Source of the DNA: Chitinophagaceae bacterium
GTDB lineage: Bacteria > Bacteroidota > Bacteroidia > Chitinophagales > Chitinophagaceae
NCBI GenBank assembly: GCA_947446645.1
Contig: CANFHA010000025.1
Coordinates: 1 to 54,372 of the forward strand
Reading direction: 5' to 3'
DNA: 54,372 nucleotides
The notes under the pieces: model-generated
What the model was told of the DNA's origin: nothing
Seen by the model: the letters and a program-made list of their open reading frames with translations, nothing else
Database searches by the model: none
Made by a program: the position numbers and the translations under genes
Shown here: in pieces, positions 40,821 to 51,600 of the stretch
How positions within the stretch are numbered: position 1 is the first letter of the stretch
Layout: every line of letters starts with the position of its first letter

Positions 40821-42023
40821 ATGTTGAGAAAAAGAATTTTGTTCTTTCTTGTTGTATTTGCTGCTGCCATAAAGGCGTTGGCTGCAGAAGACACTGCAGC
40901 GTTTAAGCGTAGTGCACACACAAACCATTCACACTTGCGGCTCAGCCTCATTACGGGTGGTCCAGGTCTTGACATTTTTGAAACCTTCGGTCATTCCTGC
41001 ATTAGAGTTGTAGATAGCGATTCTACAGGATGGAATAGCGATCTCATATACAATTACGGATTTTACGATGAATTTACTTCCAGCTATCTTTCTCAATGGC
41101 TTAATGGTCGGGTACGCAGTTTTTTGGAAACAACGACCTTTGACCAGCTTAAATTTCAGTTTGATGATGAAAAACGAAAACTGACAGAACAGGAACTGCT
41201 GCTAAACGACGAACAGAAAGAGCTTGTTGTCGGTTTCCTGAAGAAAAATAGGGGCAGTGTTAACAGGTATTATGAATACGATACCTTTTATGATAACTGC
41301 ACTACAAGGCTGCGCGATATGTTTACCACTCTGTTTGGAGCCGCATTCGTGCCAGGTAATGCGTTACCGCCCGACTCACATATTAAGTTCAGAGATTTTT
41401 CCAGTAATATGTATTGTCCGTTACAGCATAAATATTGGTTTGGCATAGTGCTTAACCTGTTTTATGCCAGCCGTGCAGACCGGGTAATGAGTAATAAAGA
41501 TGCTATGTTCAACCCCGATTATTTTGCAAGGATAATGGCTGGTGCAACGCTGGACGGAAAAAAAATGTGCGCAGATCCTGTTGTATTATATCCTGATAGA
41601 ACGGTATGGACAACTACATTAGATGAGCCGATGGTTGTCAGTATCCTTATTGCGCTGATAACTATAGGCACCTTTTTATTTGTAGAAAAACCAGTAATCG
41701 CTAAACTAATAAGTATTGTATTAATGCTGGCCACCGGGCTGCTCGGTTGTTATATGCTCAATTTGTGGTTAAGAGACTGTGAGCCGGCTTGGAAAGAGAA
41801 TTACAACATTTTGTGGGCGTTGCCCACGAACGTTATTGTTCCTTTCTTCAGCAAAAGAATAAAACGGGTTTATGCCGTAGTTGCCCTCGGACTACTGGGC
41901 GTGGCTTTTTTGGTTCATATCTTTAGGATACAGGAATTTCCTTTGATGGAGGTTGGGTTCCTTTGGCTTGCCCTGATTTGGATATATGCTACCATGTATC
42001 GCAGATCTGTAAATAAAGCATAG
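40821..42023 (+). CDS. Membrane protein with Lnb N-terminal (DUF4105) domain
   Basis: A 400-residue protein with a signal peptide/first helix in residues 1-20. The periplasmic Lnb-N/DUF4105 domain (about 35-220) has LSLITGGPGLDIFETFGHSC with conserved His and Cys, IYNYGFYDE and YDTFYDNCTTRLRDMF. These Cys/His positions suggest a papain/NlpC-like active centre. About five transmembrane helices follow (about 275-398). Relatives of this family act as lipoprotein N-acyltransferases (Lnb) in some Firmicutes, but that activity is not established for Bacteroidota members. Confidence 0.85.
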   Translation: MLRKRILFFLVVFAAAIKALAAEDTAAFKRSAHTNHSHLRLSLITGGPGLDIFETFGHSCIRVVDSDSTGWNSDLIYNYGFYDEFTSSYLSQWLNGRVRSFLETTTFDQLKFQFDDEKRKLTEQELLLNDEQKELVVGFLKKNRGSVNRYYEYDTFYDNCTTRLRDMFTTLFGAAFVPGNALPPDSHIKFRDFSSNMYCPLQHKYWFGIVLNLFYASRADRVMSNKDAMFNPDYFARIMAGATLDGKKMCADPVVLYPDRTVWTTTLDEPMVVSILIALITIGTFLFVEKPVIAKLISIVLMLATGLLGCYMLNLWLRDCEPAWKENYNILWALPTNVIVPFFSKRIKRVYAVVALGLLGVAFLVHIFRIQEFPLMEVGFLWLALIWIYATMYRRSVNKA

Positions 42024-42684
42024 AGGCTTACATAATTTTCGCATACAATATTATCACTATGCGTCGGTGCGCTTGATTCGCCTATGGATCTATTCTGTTT
42101 ACTTCTCCATAAATATATTTTATGTAAATATAAAGATGTTTTCGGATACCTATTTTTTGTCGTAAATATTATCATTATTTTTTGACAAATTTAACGTAAT
42201 TATTATTATTTTATAATAAAAAAATACAATTTTAATAGGTATCCTCTCCATCATCTAATGGCAATACTGGCAGTAATTTCGCGTATTTTATATTGAAAAT
42301 CAACGTTTTTTAACCACAGGTTAATTGCATTAAATAGTCTTTGACGAAGTTGTTAATATTTTAATATGTATTATCTTAAGAGGAAGAATACTCGTAAACT
42401 ATTTTAACATCTTAACAGTAAGATAACGGCGAATTGAGGTTAAATTCATATTTTTACCTGCACTTTTTTATATCCTGACCGAGATCGGTCTGTTTGTACT
42501 TTGAAAGGTCAGGAAAAAAGGTATTGATTTTACGGAAGCGTGCAGATAAGGTGAAGGGCTGAGAGTATGATGAACAGTGATATTGAGAGGACACAGGCCG
42601 TAAAATGTATTGAAGAATAAGGTTACAAAACATAAAGATTTTAGGCAGTAAAGTTTGATTTTTAAACGTTTCAATTAATCGATT
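42024..42684. other. 661-bp AT-rich leader before the giant surface-protein gene
   Basis: No convincing coding frame on either strand. It contains an 11-bp inverted repeat pair (42144/42234), an AT-rich hairpin near 42200-42220 that may end the Lnb-domain gene, and a palindrome GACCGA-GA-TCGGTC (42477-42490). The last 200 bp probably hold the promoter and a long 5' leader. It may also hold regulatory RNA structure, which I cannot confirm by eye. Confidence 0.6.
42144..42244. repeat. 11-bp perfect inverted repeat
   Basis: GGATACCTATT (42144-42154) and AATAGGTATCC (42234-42244) are exact inverse copies with 79 AT-rich bases between. Confidence 0.7.
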
Positions 42685-45600
42685 ATGAGTAAATTGTACA
42701 CGAGCCCAGTAATGTACATTAATGCGGGAAACAAGAATAGCCGAACGGCTACCTCTTCAGTACACGCAAAAATTGTGAGCAAGATTTTTTCTGCCATAGG
42801 ACAGAAGAGATTCAAGCCGGTGATCTTCAGTTTGCTCCTGATATTACTGGGCAGTGCATGGAATAACTCATATGGTGCTACTACTTATTATTTCCCAAAT
42901 GTCGTGAGTGCTTCTGGTGCGCAAACAAAATGCCAGGGGGTAGCTGCAACGGCACTAACTGGCTCAATTTCAACTTCCAGTGGATCTGCTACAGGGGGGA
43001 CCAGTACGAGCGTGACCTATCAGTGGTACTACAATACCAGCGGTACCGCTGGTACGCTCACCGGCGGAACAGCTATAGGTACGCCGACAACTTATACAGC
43101 TGCAGCTGCAGCTCAAGCAGCTAACTTGGCGGCAGGTAGTATAAGTACTGCAACAGCAGGAACATTCTACTACTTTCTTTATGTAACTTCTGCAGGTGGA
43201 ACAAACAATCCTGCGCCGAAGTTTTCCCCTCTTGTCGCAGTCACGGTAGTACCATCTGTGACGGCTACCTCGGCCACGGCTAGTCCAAACCCAATATGTG
43301 CGGCAGGTACACTAACGCTTACGGGTACTGCTACAGGTGCGACCAACTTTTTGTGGACAGGGCCTGGAGGTACTGCAATTACTGGTTCTACTGCTTTGAA
43401 TGCAACAGTTGCCGGCGTAGTCGCTGCCAATGCCGGTGTGTATACGCTTAAGGCTTACAACTCTTGTTTTACTGTATCTCCTACTACATCTGCCGTTGTT
43501 GTTAATACTGCTAGTCCTACTGCCGTTACTGCTACGGTAAATCCTACTTCATTATGTGCCGGACAGAACATTACGCTGAATGGTGCCGCAACAGGTGCGA
43601 GTTCGTTTGCATGGACAGGCCCGGGTGGCACTGCGATAACTAGTCCTACCTCTTTGTCAACAGGTATCACTGCTGTTGTACCGGGCAATGCCGGCGTTTA
43701 TACACTTGCTGCTACTAACGGCTGTGGAACGACAAGGGCTTCTACTGCCTCCCTTAATATTTTAGGTGCACCTACAGTAACGGCTACCGCTACAACAGGT
43801 CCGCTATGTGTTGGTGGTAATATTACATTATCAAGTACATCTAGTGGCGCTACGACTTTTGCATGGAGCGGCCCGGGTGGTACTGCAATCACTTCGCCAT
43901 CTACAGCAAGTGCCAGCGTATCGGGCGTTGTTGTGGGTAATGCCGGTGTTTATACTTTGTCAGCGTCTAATGGTAGCTGTGCAACAATAGCTACGACATC
44001 AGCCGTAACAGTAAACGCTGCGGTAACGGGTGTATCTGCTACAGCAACTCCTAACCCGATATGTCAGGGGCAAAACCTGACACTAACCGGTGCGGCAACT
44101 AATGCTACTACATATTCCTGGGCAAGCCCAGGCGGAACTGCGATCAGTGCACCGACTTCATTAAGTACCGGTGTTACAGGTGTAGCTGTCGGAAACGCAG
44201 GTATATATACATTAACAGCTAGCGTGCCGGGTTGCCCTACGATCACGGCGACTTCAGCTGCGGTAACTGTTAATGCACTTCCTTCTATTTCCGGTTCTGC
44301 ACTTGCTTGTGTGGGCGCTACCCAATCGCTTACCGGTACTCCTTCCGGCGGTACATGGGTGAGCGTAACTACTGCTACAGGAACCATAGGCGCTGCAAGT
44401 GGTATCTTCCGTGGAATTGCGGCTGGTACCTCAACAGTAAGCTATACGAATTTGCTTGGTTGTGTTATCACACGTGTGGAAACAGTAAATGCTATACCTA
44501 CTACGCCTACAATGACCCCATCTACATCATCTATATGTAATGGTGGCAATGTAACACTCTACAGTGGTACTGCACCTGGTGTCGTTAGTCTGTTCCCTGC
44601 AGAGGGCTTCGAGTCTGCAGTTCCTCCTACAGGCTGGGGGTCAATTGGTACGCTGAATTATCTTAAGAGGGGTAATTCGGCTTCCTATGTTTCTCCGGCA
44701 ATCGCTCCTCACTCCGGCACCTATTATTTGTATTTCAACAGCTATTATGATAACTGTTCGGGATGTTCCGAATCCATATATTCCCCAAATTTCAGTATGA
44801 TCGGCGCAACCGGCGCTACGCTGTCGTTTTGGGTAAATCGCGATGCCGCCAGCGCTTCAGGCTATAATAATGAAGGGTTCAAAATTTGGCTCAACAATAC
44901 CAACGCCGTTGGCGGTACAAGCCTTGGCTTTGTGCCCAGGGATGCCTATGTTGGCATCACTGGTCCACTAACGGGTAGTTCAGCGCCGGGTTCTTCAGGC
45001 TGGTATCAATATACGGTTTCGGTTCCTAACACGTATGGTGCCACTAACCGCATTATTATTCAGGCCATCAGCTACTATGGTTATGACCAGGGCCTTGATG
45101 ATATGACGCTTACCGCAACTGTAAGCTCACCAATAAATACTACATGGACGCCTACTACAGATCTTTATAATGACGCTGGTTTTAGTTCGCCATATGCAGG
45201 CGCGGCTACTTCTACAGTATATTATCATCCTACTACTACTACACTTACTACGGTTAATGTAATTACGGCTACTAATACCTCTGGTATATGTACCAGTAGC
45301 GCTACAACAACGGTAACTGTGCATGCACAGCCAGCTGTGATAGGCGGCGGCGCTTCGCCTGTATGTACAGGAACCACCACTACACTTACAGAATCATTTA
45401 CTGATGGTGCATGGGGAAGCTCAAACACCGGTGTTGCCACAGTGAATTCAAGCGGTGTGGTTTCGGGCTTAGTAGCCGGTACATCTATCGTATCTTACTC
45501 AAACGGTTGCGGCACTGCTCCGGCTGTATTGATAACAGTGGCTACAACGCCTACTGTTGTTGCTTCGCCATCTTACCTGCCTAATTGCTCGGGTGCCGGT

Positions 45601-48600
45601 GTGGCAACAACAGCAAGCGGCGCTACCACCTATGTATGGTCACCTGCGGGTACCAGTGGTACTACCGGTTCTGCCTTTACTGCCAATCCGGGTTCTAATA
45701 CATTATATACAGTAACAGGTACTTTGGGTGTTTGTAGCAGCACGGGTACATTCTCCGTTAACGCTTCTACCACACCAACCATTGGTGTAAGCCCCGGAAC
45801 GATAAACCGTTGTTCTGCCGGTGCCGGTGACCCGGTTACCGCTTCAGGCGCGGCAACATATAGCTGGTCTCCGGCTACAGGCCTTACTAACGCAGCTATT
45901 GCTTCGCCATCAGTAACGGCTACGGCTAATACTACTTATACCGTCACTGGTACGAATGTTGACGGATGTAGTGCTACAAATACATTAGTGGTAAACGTAA
46001 CGCCATCTCCAACCATCACACTGAGCGTAACAGCTACAGCATGCGGCGGCGCTACATCGTCTAACCTTACATACTCGGCTACTACAGGCAGCCCTGACAA
46101 ATATTCAATTGTGTACAGTGCAGCAGCAATAACTGCAGGCTTTGCAAATGTTACAAATGCTACTTTGCCATCTTCACCCATTGTACTGGTAGTTCCCGGT
46201 GCTGCTCCTGCAGCGGCTTATGCGGCTACAGTTACAGTAACCAATACAACTACTGGCTGTACCAGTGTTAAGTACCCGATCAATGTACTTGTTTCTGGTA
46301 CGCCTGCTGCAATATCGAGTGCAAATATTGTGTGCCCGAGCAGCAACCTGACATTAAGCGATGCTGTATTAGGCGGCGTATGGTCTACCAACAATCCGTT
46401 TATTGCTACAGTTACAGCACTGTCTGCTACTACAACTACTACATTAACAGCTGGTGTGGCTGCAGGTACAGTTATCGTTACCTATACTACAGGTTGCGGA
46501 TCACCGGGATATGTGACTAAGACAGTTACCGTGAACAGCTTCGCGGCTTGTACTTCTCCTTGTACTACTACCGCTACCTGTACTAATAACCAGATCACCA
46601 ATGTGACGTTTGCAGGTATCAATAATAACTCTACTTGTGCCAATAACACAGTTTACTCTGCTGCTATCGCATCTGTAGCGCAGGGCTCAAGCTATCCGAT
46701 CTCTGTGACTGTTAATACAAACGGGGTCTTGACAACGTCATACATCTCTGCATGGATCGACTTCAACCACAATGGAACCTATGATGCTTCTGAATATCTT
46801 GCTGTAGGTAACGTCACCACGCTCTTTAGTGCCGCTACCAACACTGTTTCAAATTCTTTTGCTATACCATCCAATTCGGTATCTGGTCTCACACGTATGA
46901 GGGTGAGGGTAACCAGGGGCACAGATCCGGGAAGTGGAGGCGCATGTACTACCATAGCCAACGGTGAAACTGAAGAATACTATGTAAACGTTTCCTGTAC
47001 TACTCCTGCAACTACCGGTGCTAACGCAGCCTGTGCAGCAGGTGGTACTACAATATATGCAAATACTGCTACCGGCGGTAACTGGGTAAGCTCTAACTTA
47101 AACGTTGCTACTGTGGCTACTGACGGTACAGTAACAGGTGCCGCTGCAGGCACTTCTACTATTTCTTACCAGTTCCCATTAACGGGCTGTTTTGTAAACC
47201 GTGATGTGAATATCGTAACCGGTCCTACTGCAATATTAGGCAGCTCTTCTGTTTGTACAGCACAGAGCACTACCCTGAGCGATGCAATAGTAATCGGAAC
47301 ATGGAGTGATGGTGGTAGCGCTACCGGCACGGTAGATGCTTCTGGTATTGTTACCGGTGTTGCAGCAGGTACAACAATAATTACATATACCGCATGTTCT
47401 AACTCTGTTAATAAGACTTTGACAGTTAATTTAACTCCAGCGATAACCGGAATTACCGGACTGTGTCTGCCCGGCCTTACTACGTCTACGCTAACTGCTA
47501 CCCCTTCAGGCGGTACATGGGCGAGCGCTAGCCCGGCTGTAGCTACTATCGGTTCTTCTACAGGCGTTCTTACAGGTCTGGTAGGCGGTAATACTATTAT
47601 CACTAATACCGGCCTGAACGGCTGTGTGGCATCAGTGGTTGGACTGGTAGGTACCAGTACACCGGTGGTTACTACTACAGTATCGCCAACAAGCATTTGC
47701 TCAGGTGGCACAGCCAGCCTGACGGCTTCTTATACGGGTGTTCCGGTTTATGACGAAAGTAGCATTACTTACGCTCCGGTTTCATTTACACCATCAGGCA
47801 CATTTAACAGCAGCACTACTCCAAATCCATTCCTGTTTGGAAGCAATGATGACGGATATTACAACGTTACCATTCCATTTGCTTTCAACTTCTTTGGTAC
47901 AAACTACGCAGCTGGTACTACAGCTTATGCAAGCACCAATGGATCGCTTTCATTTGGTACAGCAATTTATCCTACTTATACCGGTACACTGCCAAATGCA
48001 GGCCAGCCGTATAATTTCATTTCCCTGTTTGGCCGTGATATGGATATCTCAACGTCAGGCAGCATTACTTATGGTACTACAGGCACTGCACCTACACGTA
48101 AATTTGTGGTTAGCTACAATGCGGTACCTGACTTCTCATCGGGTCTTCCTGAAACCGGCCAGCTGGTTCTTTACGAGGGTACTAATAATATCGAACTTCA
48201 TATTACAACCGCACAGGCATCTGCCCATACGTTTGGTATCCAGAAATCTGATGGTGTTAACTTCTCAGTAGTTCCGGGCCAGAATAATACTTCAACTCCT
48301 ATTACAAACGGAGGCTACAGGTTTGTACAGAATGTAGTAACCTATGCATGGTCGCCTTCAGTATTCCTGCCTGTAACTACAGGTAACAGTATTACTGCAG
48401 TTGCGGTTTCTGCGCCACAGGTGTATACCGTAACAGCAGCTAACGGCGGATGTGTCGGTACGGCTACTGCCAATGTGCAGCTTAACCCTGACCCTGTTGC
48501 AATAAGCGGCGGAACAAGTGGTTTCTGCGCTGGCGCAACAACTTCATTATCTGATGCAGTAACAGGTGGTACCTGGAGCACAAGTGATGCTGCAATTGCA

Positions 48601-51600
48601 ACCGTTGGTTCTTCTGCTAACCCAACTACTGTAACAGGTGTTGCGGGTGGTACTGCTACCATTACTTATACCAATGTCTGCGGTCTTTATGTTACCAAGG
48701 TGGTTACTGTGAATTCTTCAGCTATTACTGGCATACCTGATGTTTGTGTGGGCTTAACGTCTACACTGGTTGGTACGCCATCAGGCGGTACATGGACCAG
48801 CTCTGCACTTGCACAAGGTACTATTGGTTCTACAACAGGTGTTCTGGGTGGTGTGTCAGTAGGTACAACAACGATCAGCTACTTCGGTAGCAATGGTTGT
48901 AATACTGCAATAGTAGCAGCAGTAAACAACACGGCTCCGGGCGCGATAAGCGGCGCCGGTTCTTTGTTCTGCGCTGCAAACTCAATTACATTATCTGATG
49001 CTACAGCCGGTGGCTTGTGGTACAGTGATAATACAGCGGTTGCTACAGTAGGCAGCACCACTTCTACAGTAGGTACTGTGGTTGGTGTATCCGGTGGTAC
49101 CGCTACAATAACATATACAAACGGCTGCGGTGTTGCACCTACTTTGATAGTAAGTGTGAACCCTGGTCCTGCAGCAATTACTGGCTACTCAGCTGTGTGT
49201 GTGGGACAAAGCACAACACTTGGTGAAACAGTAGGCGGCGTAAGCTGGACAAGCAGTGCTCCCGGTTTGGCGTCAGTAAGCGGAACGGGTGTGGTTACCG
49301 GTCTTGCAGCGGGTTCTGCCACAATAACGGCAACGCTTCCATCTACCGGTTGCTTTGTAACCAAAGCAATGACTGTTAACTACAATACGGCATTACCTGC
49401 AGCAACAGCTACAGCGTCACCTTCACAGGTATGTATAGGGTTCTCATCTTCGCTTACGGCTGGCAGTGCGCCTAGCCTTGGTGTAATGGGTATCCCTTAT
49501 GCGTTGTCGTCAATTACAACATCACTCGGAAGCTTGACAACTGATGACGTCAACTCAGGTGCGGTTGCAATTCCGTTTACTTTCAGGTATTTTGGTACCA
49601 ACTATACGAGCATTAATGTGTGTTCGAATGGATGGGTCAGCTTCACGAATACGGGTACAAACACAACGAACTACACGATACCTTCTGCAGGTGCACAGGG
49701 TGCAATAGGAGCTGGTATCGCGTTCGGCTTGCATGACCTGAACCCTGCTTCCGGTGGAACAATTACCTACGGTTATACAGGTACTGCTCCTAACAGGTCG
49801 TTTATAATATACTATAACGGTGTATCTGATTATACTGGTGGAGGTTCTACAGGTTCTGTTTCCGGACAGATCATCCTGCATGAGACTACAAACACTATTG
49901 ATGAAATGATCACGTCGGAAGTCTATAGTACCCTTCGCGCTACATTTGGTGTTCAGAGCAACACTGCTGGTATCGGTACTACTGCACCCGGAAGAAATGG
50001 AATGACTTCAAATATTACAACTCCGGAAGGCTGGCGCTTCTATGTTCCATCTTATGATTACTTGTGGAGCCCTGCAACATTCCTGAGCACTACAACTGGT
50101 ATCCATCCTTTTGTAAACACACCAACATCAACAACTGTTTATTCAGTGAATGTAACAGATGTGGTTAGCGGTTGCCAGGCAGTTGCAACAGCAGGTGTGT
50201 CTGTAAATCCATTGCCAACAACAGCGGCTACAGCTGGTGCGGTTTGTGTGGGTGGTACGGTAACACTTAACTCAAATGCTACTTTTGGAGCTACTTACTC
50301 ATGGACAGGTCCTCTTGGATATACTTCTACGAGCGTTAACCCAACAATTACTAATGCAACTACCGCAATGAGTGGTGTTTATTCTGTAGCTGTTACAAGT
50401 CCATTCGGCTGTATATCTTCCAGCACAACTACAGTAAATGTTACAACGCTTGGTATTACAGCGTCAAATGACGGTCCTGCCTGTGTGGGTGGTACGGTTA
50501 ACCTGACGTCTACTCCTTCTGGCACAGCAGTACCTACTGCTTACGCCTGGAGCGGACCACTTGCTTATATTTCTACTGTTCAGAGCCCTAATCTTACAAC
50601 TAGCGGAACTGCGGGTATGACAGGTATCTATACTATTACTGTTACTGCAAATGGTTCTGGTTGCGCTGCGACTACTACTACTAACGTAACCGTTAATACG
50701 CTCGGTATCACAGCGGCCAACACCAGCCCTGCATGTGTAGGTGGTACAGTTAATCTGACATCTACTCCTTCAGGAACTGCAACTCCGACCGGCTACAGCT
50801 GGAACGGCCCTGCGTTTAGCGCACTGGCTCAGAATACAAACCTGACTACGAGCGCTACTACTGCTATGACAGGAACTTATACAGTAACTGTTACTGCAGC
50901 AGGTTCTGCTTGTAGCGCTTCAAATACTACAAATGTTACTATTAACACACTAAGCATTACATCTGCAAATGATGGCCCTGCTTGCGTCGGTGGTACAGTT
51001 AACCTTACCTCTACTCCTTCAGGTACAGCAGCTCCTACCGGTTATGCGTGGAGCGGCCCATCTTACAGTACTTCAGGACAGAACGTTACTAGAACTACAA
51101 ATGCCACTACTGCTATGTCAGGCGTGTATACTGTAGTTGTAAGTGCAACCGGTTCTGCTTGTACTGCACAGAGCACAACTAACGTAATAGTTAATACGAT
51201 CGGAATTACTGCGTCAAACGATGCTCCTGCGTGTGTAGGTGGTACAGTTAATCTTACCTCTACGCCTTCAGGTACAGCATCGCCAACTGGCTATGCATGG
51301 AGCGGTCCTTTGGTTTATAACTCAAGTCTTCAAAGCCCAACGCTTACTACCAGCGCTACGGTACCAATGACAGGCATCTATTCTGTGACTGTAACAGCGA
51401 ACGGTTCTGCTTGTTCTGCTACTACAACTACGAATGTTGTGGTTAATAGCCTGGGTATCACGGCCGCTAATACCAGCCCTGCTTGCGTAGGTGGTACGGT
51501 TGACCTTAGCTCTACTCCTTCTGGTACAGCAGTACCAACAGGTTACAGCTGGAGCGGACCGCTGTCGTTCAGTGCTTTGTCGCAGAATACTAATCTCACA

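Noticed and set aside
40660..40827. A 55-codon frame (starts MQVYAPFGLCGG) running into the Lnb-domain gene.
   Set aside because: It passes through the -7 box and the start of the next gene, and its sequence shows no recognisable fold. Possibly a decayed remnant, but not supported.
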